Source: Bacteroidales bacterium
Lineage (GTDB): Bacteria; Bacteroidota; Bacteroidia; Bacteroidales; WCHB1-69
DNA length: 64,000 nucleotides
Reading direction: 5' to 3'
NCBI GenBank assembly: GCA_017617445.1
Contig: JAFZWE010000037.1
Location: 46,705 to 110,704 of the forward strand
Part shown: in pieces, positions 7,700 to 16,568 of the stretch
Layout of the letters: each line of letters begins with the position of its first letter
Position numbering within the stretch: the first letter of the stretch is position 1
Notes under the pieces: model-generated
Told to the model about the DNA's origin: nothing
What the model saw: the letters and a program-made list of their open reading frames with translations, nothing else
The model's database searches: none
Translations under genes and position numbers: made by a program

Positions 7700-9169
7700 A
7701 TGAAACGCATCATCGCCCTTGCAATGGTCATGCTGCCCCTGTTGGCCGTTGGACAGAACACGAATCTCACCGCACAGCAAAGTGCGAAACGCATCGCGCA
7801 ATTGTCCAAGATTATGCAGCAATACGACACCCGCTACACCACAGATTTCGAACTGCATATCGATTGCGGACTGGCCATTTTCTCCAACGACGACTATCAA
7901 CAAGGTATCATCGACCTCAACGGAAAAATTCTGTTACCCGCCCAGTATCACATTTACCGACAGTACATCGACCAGAAAGCCACCTCTTTTTTCCTCGTAG
8001 TAAGCGACGACAAAATGGGGCTGATTGACAAAAACATGCGCTGGGTGCTGCCGATGGAATACGACCATGAAATCGATTGTCTGGAGTGTCTGAATATGTA
8101 TTCCTGGTTTTCTCATGGCTACTCATGCATGCACAAAAACGGGAAGTACGGAGCAGTGGATACGGCCGGCAGGGCCATCATACCGTTTAAGTTCGACCGC
8201 GGTTTTGGCATTGACATGGAGCATCGCATGCTGCGTTTCAGCGACTATGATGAGGATGGCTCCATCAACGAATGGATTACTGATTACGAGGGGAACCTGC
8301 TTATCGGTCCCTACGAGAGCATCCAGAACTTCAGCGAAGGGCTGGCATCTTTCTGGGTGAACGACAAGATGGGCTTCCTCGACCTCAAGGGCCGAGTCGT
8401 TGTCCCCAACCGATACGATTGCTGCGGCGGATATGGCTTCCATAATGGCTACGCGATGGTCAAGGAGAACAACACCTATATGCTTATTGACAAAAAAGGG
8501 AACATAGCGCATACCTTAACCAATTTATCTAAGTTCAACATCGATGATTGGCTTTGGGACAACTCGGTTTTTATCATCTCCAAACACACAAACGATGCCA
8601 GCTCAAATAATTATGAATACGGTGCAGTGGACAGGTCTGGAAAGATAGTGATACAGCCGCGCTACAGACGGTGGTATGTCATCAACGACCAATACCTCGC
8701 CATGACGAACTATAACGATGAGATGCAATGCAGCATGGTGGACATCTACGACAAAGAAGGAAATTTGACAGCCCAATTCCCGCAATTCACAGGAGAGGAG
8801 TACGACGAAACCTACTTTTATTACAGTCAGTATTTTCCTGCCGGCAAGGATGCGCTGTGGGGCCTTGTTGACAGCAAATTCCAAGAAGTGCTGCCCTTCC
8901 GCTACAAAGAGGTGACCTGGTTGGGGTATCAGTATGTCCGTGTCGTCACCACCGACGGGCAGACCAAAATCATTGACTTTTCAGGAAAAGAGGTGGTCAG
9001 CGGTCCCTATGAACTGATTGAAGTGGTGGGCGATGGACTCTTCAAGTTCTATGCCAGCAACCCCGACAACATAGACGAGCTCATTGTCGGCTACATCGAC
9101 CTCTATGGCAACACCACCGCCACACAAGCGCAAATAGACAAAATGAACGCTTGGATGAAACGCCGGTAA
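7700..9169 (+). CDS. Secreted WG-repeat protein
   Basis: A 489-residue exported protein with a signal peptide (MKRIIALAMVMLPLLAVGQ). At least five WG-type repeats follow the pattern G-h-h-D-x-x-G-x-h-h-x-P-x-x-Y/F. Examples are KMGLIDKNMRWVLPMEYDH, KYGAVDTAGRAIIPFKF, KMGFLDLKGRVVVPNRY, YGAVDRSGKIVIQPRY and LWGLVDSKFQEVLPFRY. WG repeats form beta-strand-rich, probably propeller-like folds, and their ligands are mostly unknown. The protein is likely periplasmic or surface-located. A lipoprotein gene converges on it 29 bases downstream. No catalytic motif is visible, so a molecular function cannot be given. Confidence 0.85.
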   Translation: MKRIIALAMVMLPLLAVGQNTNLTAQQSAKRIAQLSKIMQQYDTRYTTDFELHIDCGLAIFSNDDYQQGIIDLNGKILLPAQYHIYRQYIDQKATSFFLVVSDDKMGLIDKNMRWVLPMEYDHEIDCLECLNMYSWFSHGYSCMHKNGKYGAVDTAGRAIIPFKFDRGFGIDMEHRMLRFSDYDEDGSINEWITDYEGNLLIGPYESIQNFSEGLASFWVNDKMGFLDLKGRVVVPNRYDCCGGYGFHNGYAMVKENNTYMLIDKKGNIAHTLTNLSKFNIDDWLWDNSVFIISKHTNDASSNNYEYGAVDRSGKIVIQPRYRRWYVINDQYLAMTNYNDEMQCSMVDIYDKEGNLTAQFPQFTGEEYDETYFYYSQYFPAGKDALWGLVDSKFQEVLPFRYKEVTWLGYQYVRVVTTDGQTKIIDFSGKEVVSGPYELIEVVGDGLFKFYASNPDNIDELIVGYIDLYGNTTATQAQIDKMNAWMKRR

Positions 9170-9198
9170 CTATTGAATCGGATTTTTTCACTCAAAAA

Positions 9199-10119
9199 CT
9201 ACTGATAATCGTAATAATACACAGACGTACTGATTTCCCGCTCGTTGCCATAGGTTATGGTATTGTAACAGGTTTGCGTAGCGGGGAATCTTCCTTTATA
9301 GGTGTATGTAAATTCACAGCTGCCGTCGCTCGTGATGTTGTTTTTGGATAGGAACGGCTTGTTACCAAATTCCTCCATATTAAACAAACCATAAAAAGGA
9401 TTCAGCTTGTTGTCGTAGGTATATTCGATAACATCGGTGTGTCCGCTGTTGATGTAAGTCATCTTTTTCACATTGTCGCCCTCCCATTCAAACTGAATGA
9501 TAGAGGGGTCTGTATTTTTGGCGTCCATCGTACTACGGACTTTATCCATCACTTTAACAAAAGATTCCATGGTGGCGCCCGGAATAAAGAAGCGGAAGGC
9601 ATTCATTGTGTACGCTGGCCGAGTCTCATAGGAACCCTCATAGAATTTGATTTCTGAAATCTTTCCATTTTTATAAGTGAACTCATACGTTTCGGAAGGC
9701 TCATCCGAATCTGAATTCCAAAACAGCTGAATCGTAGAGATTTTCCTATGATCGTATGAAATGCTGTAATGCGTATCCCCGCCCCAATTGATAGCTATCA
9801 AACGATTGCCGTCATACTCGTAATATTCAGTATAGGTATCTTCGTAATAAACATTGTAATAGTTATCATAACCTAAAGTGTGATACTCAATGCTCTTAAG
9901 CAAATCCCCCTCCCAGTTCCACTGTTCGCGAAGCATTTTCGGCTTGCTGGTCTCTTGAATCGTAGTCCACACATTATCGTCAAACGACTGCAGCTCACGT
10001 GTTTCAGAAGAATATATCTTATCAATTTTTTTATTTGGAGAAAACCTCCCCTCTTTTTCACAAGAGACGAATAATAAACCAATAACAGCAAAAACTGCCC
10101 AAAATTTAAAATGATTCAT
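9199..10119 (-). CDS. DUF4595-like lipoprotein of unknown function
   Basis: A 306-residue lipoprotein whose signal peptide ends in the lipobox LFVSC (Cys20), followed by EKEG. The mature part is rich in Tyr/Asp beta hairpins such as YEYDGNRLIAINWGG, YEFTYKNGKISEIKF and IEYTYDNKLNPFYG, in a YD-like rhythm. The final part (YDNKLNPFYG, then LSKNNITSD) fits the DUF4595 type common in Bacteroidota. No catalytic residues are evident. It would sit in the envelope, outer leaflet or periplasmic side. It is divergent from a small exported protein, with promoter boxes for both in the 70-base gap. Confidence 0.7.
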   Translation of the reverse strand: MNHFKFWAVFAVIGLLFVSCEKEGRFSPNKKIDKIYSSETRELQSFDDNVWTTIQETSKPKMLREQWNWEGDLLKSIEYHTLGYDNYYNVYYEDTYTEYYEYDGNRLIAINWGGDTHYSISYDHRKISTIQLFWNSDSDEPSETYEFTYKNGKISEIKFYEGSYETRPAYTMNAFRFFIPGATMESFVKVMDKVRSTMDAKNTDPSIIQFEWEGDNVKKMTYINSGHTDVIEYTYDNKLNPFYGLFNMEEFGNKPFLSKNNITSDGSCEFTYTYKGRFPATQTCYNTITYGNEREISTSVYYYDYQ

Positions 10120-10134
10120 GATTTAATAATTTTG

Positions 10135-10142
10135 TATTTTTG
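10135..10142 (+). promoter_or_regulatory. Bacteroidota -7 promoter box for small exported protein
   Basis: TATTTTTG matches TAnnTTTG and lies 48 bases before the ATG at 10191. Confidence 0.4.
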
Positions 10143-10146
10143 CCGA

Positions 10147-10154
10147 CAAAATTA
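10147..10154 (-). promoter_or_regulatory. Bacteroidota -7 promoter box for DUF4595-like lipoprotein
   Basis: Read on the minus strand this is TAATTTTG, 27 bases before the ATG ending at 10119. It nearly abuts the divergent plus-strand box, so the two promoters share DNA. Confidence 0.4.
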
Positions 10155-10190
10155 GTAAAAAAATTAAAACAAAATAGTTTCAAAAAAATA

Positions 10191-10673
10191 ATGAAAACTC
10201 TTGTCCTCATATTCTGTTTCTGTATTTCAGCCATCGCCTCAGCGAATGCCAACTCTATAGAGACACTTCAAGAACCGGATGGCATTCCCCGAAATAACAT
10301 TGTTTTTGCTCAGAATGACAATACCAGCACATTCTACGGTAAGAGGAATGACACCATTTACAAAGTGACGGTTTACTATTCTTCAGAAAAGAAAGAAAAT
10401 ATTGACTCTGTGGTTGTTAGCGATATTTACGTTCACTACAAAAAAGAAAATGGGAAGCTATGGGTTTGCCATTATGATAACGGAGAGACCAGGATTTGCC
10501 AATTCAAAAAAGCCAAGTACTTGTCAAAAGCTTACACGAGAGCAAATGACCCTTCACAATGGGAAGCAGAGTATCGCATGCATGGGTACAAGCTGTATGA
10601 CCCCAACATGAAACTCATCGCCATTGAGAAGCGTCATGGCCGCAGAACTGTATATAAATACGTTTACCACTGA
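10191..10673 (+). CDS. Small exported protein, unknown
   Basis: I do not recognise this protein. Starting at the ATG at 10191 it has 160 residues with a signal peptide (MKTLVLIFCFCISAIASANA). The mature part is basic and aromatic, with alternating strands such as TIYKVTVYYSSEKK and NGKLWVCHYDNGETRICQF, and ends in RRTVYKYVYH. A longer frame from 10140 would put 17 lysine-rich residues before the signal peptide, which is unlikely because the -7 box overlaps it. The YD-like strands loosely recall the divergent DUF4595-like lipoprotein, and the two may act together. That is only a guess from position. Confidence 0.6.
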   Translation: MKTLVLIFCFCISAIASANANSIETLQEPDGIPRNNIVFAQNDNTSTFYGKRNDTIYKVTVYYSSEKKENIDSVVVSDIYVHYKKENGKLWVCHYDNGETRICQFKKAKYLSKAYTRANDPSQWEAEYRMHGYKLYDPNMKLIAIEKRHGRRTVYKYVYH

Positions 10674-10749
10674 AAGGCAAGTTTTCACCTTTCAATTCAT
10701 TTGAAGATGCAGATGGCGCCGTCGTGCTCAGCAACCGTAAAGATCATCT

Positions 10750-13700
10750 TTACTCTTCATTATTGTCAGCATCCTCTTCCGGCACACGGTAGAATTTCTT
10801 CATGAACTTGTTCTTCTGCGAACGGTTGCCAATTTTATATGTAAACGAGGGCAGGCCGTTTCCACCGGGCAGCATTCTCTTTTTCACTTTAGTCTGCACA
10901 ATGGCGTCATTGAACTTGGTGTCCGATGAATAGCCGTAGATACTGTTGTTTTCCACCTGGAAGAAGAAGAACTCGTCCTCATCCGTTTCAAAATAGAGGT
11001 ACAGACGGTTGCGGGAGCCACGTTTCTCAATGACGATCTCACCTGGGATCTCCTTGTTCACCTCCTTGGCGTTACAAATCACCACGGGCAGCCAATGCTG
11101 GGAGATGAAAGCCTTGGCTTCCTTATCCCAAGTAAAACTGATGTTGGCGAAAACGAATTTCACTCTCATCTTGGCCGGCAGTTTCTGACTTTGCCCATAC
11201 GAGTTGATCTCATAGGAATAGTCGTCAAAATCCTTTTCCGGAAGGATGGTCTTCAACGCCAGCTGGTAATCCTCGTTATCCCATGGATCAATGAAGTCGA
11301 GGGAGGCTTCATCAATATGTTTGTTCATGATTTTCATGGCATTTTCATTGAAGAAGAAGTCAATGGTGGTAGTCAGGCTCATGGTAGCGGAATCCGCTTT
11401 CATGTAGTTCACCACCGTACCGAGCGTGGCAAAATCCACACGGCCGAGTTTTGCTCCCATGTCAATCGTACCGCTGCCTCGCGAAATGCACTCTGTCTTA
11501 CTGAGTGTGATGATGTTCTCCGGCAATTCAGGGTTCTCCAGTTTTTCCAAGGAAGCTGCGCGGAAGCACTGTGTCTCCTCATCAAAATCAATATAACCCG
11601 TTGCCGTAATATATTCGGAATCATTAAATTGCTCCTTAGCGGCGCCAAAACAGGTATAAATGCGGCCGGTGGTATTGGTGGAAGCGATGGCCACGACCAC
11701 TTTACGGTCATTGACATCCTTGGCGTGCTCTCCGATCTGGATCAGTACATGGTCCGGATCAATCTGGTCATTCACCCGCATTCGGGCATACTTCACCGTA
11801 TCGCAATCATGGATCAGTTCCACTCCACCAATAAATGTCAGGAACTGGTTCGCGCTGTTCAGTTCCACCCGGCCATCAAAGCCGAAATGGGGGCTGAGTT
11901 TGAAATCGCGGCTGAAGGGGATTTTGGCATCGCCCTTGGTAGTTTCATAAAACCAGACGGCATCAAAATGGATCACCTGCACCTCTTTGTTCATATCCAC
12001 ATAGTCATAATCCCCATAGCCCTTGAACTCCTGCGCATGGGTGATGCCTACGGTGCAATTGTACAGTTCGTGGTATTTGTCTTCACGGTCGGCCACGATG
12101 CGCGCCTCGCGGAGAGTGTCCAGCACGGCCTTCTCATAGATGGTCACATCGCCGTGGTGCGGGATAATGGCGGCATCGCCCACATTGATATAGCGGACGC
12201 CGTGGGCATTGATCACATTGGATTTAAAATTGAACTCTGCGGCGGTGGTGGTAAACTGAAGTGCGTGCCGTGTGGAATTGGTGGCCGTGAGTTCATTGCC
12301 GTGGCTCTCCATATCTATCAGGTCGCGCGCCGGCGTATTGTCAATATCCACATCCTTGTACGGATCCTCCCACTTGAACGTCAGCACATCCTCGTCAATC
12401 GGGTCCCAATCAAACATGGCCGCATTGGTTTTGAACTGGTTGCGCTGGAACAGTACCTCAGAGGTGACGCCATTGGAAACGAAATGACCCTTTCTCGTCT
12501 GGAAATCGATATGCGATTTATAATTATCCGTTGAAAAAACGAACTCATTGGTTTGGTAAAGGTCGTAAATCCGCAGGTCAGCGGCGTCGGCAAGCAACTC
12601 GTGATGTTTGAAAGCGAACCACTTGGAGGAGATGTCCGCCCGCTTGAAATTGACCGTTCCCGTGCCGTACATCCCTTCCGGTGTAAGCACTGAATTCCCT
12701 GTCAACTCCGTTTCGCGGAAGACATTCATCGGCGTGGCACCGGTATAGACATACATCTGGTCCTTCAATGCCTCCCAACGCACCATGCCATCCTTCAGGT
12801 CAGCGGGAGGATATTCCACCCCGGCCAACTGCTCACGCACCTCATGGGTTTTGACACTCCCGGTCATTTTGTCCAAGAAAAACACCAGACTGTCGGATAC
12901 AGAAGTGGAGGTCAGATAATCCACTCTGCCCTTTCCGCGCAATCCCCTGTTGCTCAAATCAATGCAACCCGCATAATTCCCTTTCCCCAAATATGCCGGA
13001 AGGCCTGCATCTCCCGTCTGGTGAATGAAACCGAGGGAGAAATCGGGACGCACCTTGAGTTCCTGCCGAATATCCGGGAAAATGCCGCCGGAAACCAGCT
13101 GTCCCGCAAAACGAATGGAATCGGTGTCAAAATTGTCCAGATTGGTGATCGTGAACAGGTCCAAGGCAAAGTAGAACTTCGTCCGGTCATAGTGACGGTT
13201 GAACGTGAACGGATGGTCGTAATACACACGCCCTTCCTCCGTACACGAGAAATAGGGATATTTCGGGATGTCATACCGCCCGGACTTGTTGGTCGGCTTG
13301 TCAATGTAAAGGATCCCACCAATATCCTCGATCGGGCTCTGGACCTTGGTAAGCTTGTACTCGCCATACATGTTCTGCGGACCGTTTTTATCCTCCACAT
13401 ACATCACCAGAGAGTCGATATTCTCCATTCTCACATTGAAATCCTCATAATTGAAATTACATTTGTGGCTAATGAAGTCGAACAGACCCGCCACGATCCT
13501 GCCGGAGAACTCCATATCGCGGTTTTTCCTGACAATCACCTGGTTGTTTTGCGGATAGACATTCACAATCTGCGCTTCGCTCAGCACAAACCACTCGCAT
13601 CCGGAAATGGTAAGATCCCTGCTTTGCATATCCAGAGCAGCATAGTGGGTTTGGGATTCCAACACAATATTGTCATAGTCCTTTTTGTTGACATCATTAT

Positions 13701-15255
13701 TCAAATATTGTGCGATTTTTTTACGATAATAGATCTTGTCTGCATTCACATCGTATTCCACAAAGCCATCGGCGGCAAACTGGATGAGCAGGGCCTTCAC
13801 ATCCTCCTCGGGGTGGTTGAACACCTTCCAGGCAATTTCAAAATTGATGGGTTTGAAATCATACGATTTGAAAATCTTCCACAACGTGAACAGGGGATTT
13901 TCCTTGTTGGAGCCCAGCAGTTCCCGCATAGTGGCGTTATTGAAAAAATTCTGCGACTCAAACTTGGCGGAGGTTCCGTTATTCATGGATGCCAGCGGCT
14001 TAAACTCCACCTTATCCGTTTCCATGTTCCAGGAGATGGTTTCCGCCGTGATGTCCATGCGATGATAGGTATCAAAGAAGGGGCTTCGTCCCACACCGTA
14101 TTTCGGCCTGGTGATCAGCAACTGGGAATTGACGGAATTGTAGTAAAAATTTGCAGAGGGATGATAGATGGAATCCTCATCCACATAGATGTTCACATGG
14201 GCATCATTGGCACGCACTGTCTCCTCTTTGAAAAGATAGTGCAGCGAAAGCACGGAGACAACCACTTTTTTGTTCTTGAGAATATTGAGTTGGGCAAGCT
14301 GGTCTTCAGAAGCATAACCCTGCACGGAGGCGCCCCGCAATTCAAAGCCGCCAATATAGTCCACATTGTCATATATATTCCTGACCGTCAATGATTTTTC
14401 ATAACTTCTAAAACGGGGATACCCCACCTTTTCCTCATCCGTTTCCAAAGTAGCCTTGTCCTCCAGCACACCGGCGATGGGCTGGTTGAAGAAATCGGGG
14501 TAATAGAGCATGGCGTTCTCCACCTTCATTTTGGGCTGGCGGGTATCGACCGAATACTCTTTGAAAGTGGCGCGCACCTGGCTGCTGAGTCCGGCGCGAT
14601 ACCAATAGACTGTTCCGAAACCGCCTTTCCAAAGGGTGGAGGAGGGAAAATAGCGCCCCGATGTCCCGATAATCTCCACACTGTCGCGGGAGCCGGCACC
14701 TACCAGATCTATATCCTCATACTCCACATACGGTTCTCCATCCATACCGATGGACTTGATCAATCCGTATGCGGTCCAGCGCACAGTGGGCGACTGGGTG
14801 ATGACATTGTCGTTGAAAATGCGGGCATAGTTCTCCATCAGCTTGCTGAAAGAAGAGACGTCATTGTTCACATGATACTGCAACATCCGCTGCCAAGCGC
14901 GTCCATAATCAGTAAGCTCACTGGCGATAAAAGCGCTGTATGCATTTACAAATGACTCAAAATGAGGGAAAAACCTCATATTTTTCCGCAACATCATGTT
15001 GGCGGCCTCAATGAATGAGTTGCGGAAATCGTCGGTCATCTCCTGGCTGTCCCACATGGCATCAAAACGGGCAATCAGAGCCTCCGCCTCCTTCTGGCGT
15101 TCCTTCGGGACAGTCTGCGCAAAGACACGAACTTCGTCCTTTATCAGGTCTGGATCATTGGAAAAAGCCTTGAAACGCTGGGCGTATGTCAACTGCGGAA
15201 ACGCTAAAAAAAGGAGAAGCGCTATCGCACTGATTCTTTTAAATATTTGTATCAT
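10750..15255 (-). CDS. Giant (1,501-residue) secreted protein of unknown function
   Basis: The protein begins with a signal peptide (MIQIFKRISAIALLLFLAF, cut near TYAQ). About 230 mainly helical residues follow (KERQKEAEALIARFDAMWDS). The rest, about 1,200 residues, is beta-rich with no membrane segment and no cysteine pattern. Recurrent phrases such as VENAMLYYPD, MDITAETISWNM, TVNFKRADISSKWFAFKHHE and HFDAVWFYETTKGDAKIPF alternate strands and turns as in beta-solenoid or OstA/LptA-like stacks. The C-terminus is acidic (VPEEDADNNEE). No peptidase, glycosidase or T9SS sorting motif is visible. It has its own promoter box and no co-directional neighbour, and lies divergent from dxr. A periplasmic structural or envelope-assembly role is possible but unproven. 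Confidence 0.8.
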   Translation of the reverse strand: MIQIFKRISAIALLLFLAFPQLTYAQRFKAFSNDPDLIKDEVRVFAQTVPKERQKEAEALIARFDAMWDSQEMTDDFRNSFIEAANMMLRKNMRFFPHFESFVNAYSAFIASELTDYGRAWQRMLQYHVNNDVSSFSKLMENYARIFNDNVITQSPTVRWTAYGLIKSIGMDGEPYVEYEDIDLVGAGSRDSVEIIGTSGRYFPSSTLWKGGFGTVYWYRAGLSSQVRATFKEYSVDTRQPKMKVENAMLYYPDFFNQPIAGVLEDKATLETDEEKVGYPRFRSYEKSLTVRNIYDNVDYIGGFELRGASVQGYASEDQLAQLNILKNKKVVVSVLSLHYLFKEETVRANDAHVNIYVDEDSIYHPSANFYYNSVNSQLLITRPKYGVGRSPFFDTYHRMDITAETISWNMETDKVEFKPLASMNNGTSAKFESQNFFNNATMRELLGSNKENPLFTLWKIFKSYDFKPINFEIAWKVFNHPEEDVKALLIQFAADGFVEYDVNADKIYYRKKIAQYLNNDVNKKDYDNIVLESQTHYAALDMQSRDLTISGCEWFVLSEAQIVNVYPQNNQVIVRKNRDMEFSGRIVAGLFDFISHKCNFNYEDFNVRMENIDSLVMYVEDKNGPQNMYGEYKLTKVQSPIEDIGGILYIDKPTNKSGRYDIPKYPYFSCTEEGRVYYDHPFTFNRHYDRTKFYFALDLFTITNLDNFDTDSIRFAGQLVSGGIFPDIRQELKVRPDFSLGFIHQTGDAGLPAYLGKGNYAGCIDLSNRGLRGKGRVDYLTSTSVSDSLVFFLDKMTGSVKTHEVREQLAGVEYPPADLKDGMVRWEALKDQMYVYTGATPMNVFRETELTGNSVLTPEGMYGTGTVNFKRADISSKWFAFKHHELLADAADLRIYDLYQTNEFVFSTDNYKSHIDFQTRKGHFVSNGVTSEVLFQRNQFKTNAAMFDWDPIDEDVLTFKWEDPYKDVDIDNTPARDLIDMESHGNELTATNSTRHALQFTTTAAEFNFKSNVINAHGVRYINVGDAAIIPHHGDVTIYEKAVLDTLREARIVADREDKYHELYNCTVGITHAQEFKGYGDYDYVDMNKEVQVIHFDAVWFYETTKGDAKIPFSRDFKLSPHFGFDGRVELNSANQFLTFIGGVELIHDCDTVKYARMRVNDQIDPDHVLIQIGEHAKDVNDRKVVVAIASTNTTGRIYTCFGAAKEQFNDSEYITATGYIDFDEETQCFRAASLEKLENPELPENIITLSKTECISRGSGTIDMGAKLGRVDFATLGTVVNYMKADSATMSLTTTIDFFFNENAMKIMNKHIDEASLDFIDPWDNEDYQLALKTILPEKDFDDYSYEINSYGQSQKLPAKMRVKFVFANISFTWDKEAKAFISQHWLPVVICNAKEVNKEIPGEIVIEKRGSRNRLYLYFETDEDEFFFFQVENNSIYGYSSDTKFNDAIVQTKVKKRMLPGGNGLPSFTYKIGNRSQKNKFMKKFYRVPEEDADNNEE

Positions 15256-15294
15256 AAATGGTTATGATTAATTTTATTTTTAAAAACAACGTTG

Positions 15295-15323
15295 CAAAGG
15301 TACAATAATATCTTATATTTCAA
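15295..15323 (-). promoter_or_regulatory. Bacteroidota-type promoter of the giant secreted protein
   Basis: On the minus strand TTG (15323-15321) and TACCTTTG (15302-15295) are 18 bases apart. The leader to the ATG at 15255 is about 35-40 bases. Confidence 0.5.
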
Positions 15324-15352
15324 TTAACATCTGCTTTTTTGAAAAATATATG

Positions 15353-15360
15353 TACTTTTG
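15353..15360 (+). promoter_or_regulatory. Bacteroidota -7 promoter box, dxr
   Basis: TACTTTTG matches TAnnTTTG and lies 35 bases before the ATG at 15396. It lies downstream of the alternative ATG at 15339, which argues against that start. Confidence 0.5.
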
Positions 15361-15395
15361 CGCCCGTTTTCCAGTTCAAACCCAAACCCACTTTC

Positions 15396-16547
15396 ATGAC
15401 CGAAAAGAGAAAAATTGCACTCCTTGGCTCCACGGGCTCCATCGGGACACAAGCCCTTGAGGTAGTGGAAAACCATTCTGACATCCTGCAAATTGAAGTA
15501 CTTACTGCACAAAACAATGCAGACCTATTGATTCAGCAGGCCAAGAAATTCTCGCCCAACATGGTTGTCATCGGCAACGAGGCCCTGCTCCCCTATGTGA
15601 AGGAGGCCTTGTGGAATGATGACATCAAAGTCTTCGCCGGTCCGCGTGCTTTAGAAGATGTAGTGCAAATGGATTGCGTGGACATCGTTCTGACGGCCAT
15701 TGTAGGGGTAGCTGGGTTAGCTCCTGTTTACAAGGCAATTGAAGCCGGGAAGACCATCGCGCTGGCCAACAAAGAGACCTTGGTGGTGGCAGGCGAGCTC
15801 ATGACGCGGGCGGTCCGAGAGAACGGTGCGGCCATCTATCCCGTGGACTCCGAGCACTCTGCCATTTTCCAGTGCCTGGCCGGAGAATTTCACAACCCTG
15901 TTTCCAAAATCCTGCTGACCGCTTCGGGAGGGCCTTTCCGCGGGAAGAAGCGCGAGGAGCTCCGTTTCGTCACCAAAGATGACGCCCTGCGCCACCCCAA
16001 CTGGTCCATGGGACCCAAGGTGACCATTGACAGCGCCACACTGATGAACAAAGGGCTGGAGGTCATTGAAGCCAAATGGCTGTTCGGCGTTCCGGTTGAA
16101 AAAATAGAGGTGCTGGTACATCCGCAGTCCATTGTCCACTCCATGGTTGAGTTTGAAGACGGATCCGTCAAAGCCCAGTTGGGACTGCCCGACATGAAAC
16201 TGCCGATACAGTACGCCCTCACCTATCCCCAGCGCCAGCCCAGCAATTTCCCACGGCTCAACTTCACCGACCACGGCACACTCACTTTTGAGCAGCCCGA
16301 TCGCGACACTTTCCCCTGCCTTGATCTCGCCTTCAAGGCATCCCGAGAGGGCGGCTGCATGCCTTGCGTCATGAATGCAGCCAACGAATCCGCCGTAGCG
16401 CTCTTTCTCCAAGGACGCATCGGTTTTTATGACATTCCCCACATCATTGAGGAGGCTTTGATGCACACAAAATTCTGCCAGCCTACATCCGTGGAAGAAT
16501 ATTTATACATTGACCAAATGGTAAAACAACAAATTGAAAGAATATAA
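15396..16547 (+). CDS. dxr: 1-deoxy-D-xylulose 5-phosphate reductoisomerase
   Basis: Dxr converts DXP to methylerythritol 4-phosphate with NADPH, the committed step of the non-mevalonate isoprenoid pathway. The 383 residues carry LGSTGSIGTQ at 9-18 (NADPH loop), ALANKETLVVAGEL near 122-135, and the substrate/metal region KVTIDSATLMNKGLEVIEA with the serine-rich SGGPF before it. MNAANESAVALFL lies in the C-terminal part. The start at 15396 is preferred because an in-frame ATG at 15339 lies upstream of the -7 box and adds a tail not seen in the family. rseP begins 21 bases downstream, an arrangement common in Bacteroidota. Confidence 0.96.
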   Translation: MTEKRKIALLGSTGSIGTQALEVVENHSDILQIEVLTAQNNADLLIQQAKKFSPNMVVIGNEALLPYVKEALWNDDIKVFAGPRALEDVVQMDCVDIVLTAIVGVAGLAPVYKAIEAGKTIALANKETLVVAGELMTRAVRENGAAIYPVDSEHSAIFQCLAGEFHNPVSKILLTASGGPFRGKKREELRFVTKDDALRHPNWSMGPKVTIDSATLMNKGLEVIEAKWLFGVPVEKIEVLVHPQSIVHSMVEFEDGSVKAQLGLPDMKLPIQYALTYPQRQPSNFPRLNFTDHGTLTFEQPDRDTFPCLDLAFKASREGGCMPCVMNAANESAVALFLQGRIGFYDIPHIIEEALMHTKFCQPTSVEEYLYIDQMVKQQIERI

Positions 16548-16568
16548 CGACAGATCACAATCATAAAA

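Noticed and set aside
11095-14394. Two long plus-strand open frames (479 and 516 codons) within the giant secreted protein gene
   Set aside because: They lie antisense to a 1,501-codon gene with signal peptide and promoter. Their translations are His/Ile/Gly-rich without domains, as expected for reverse-strand shadows.
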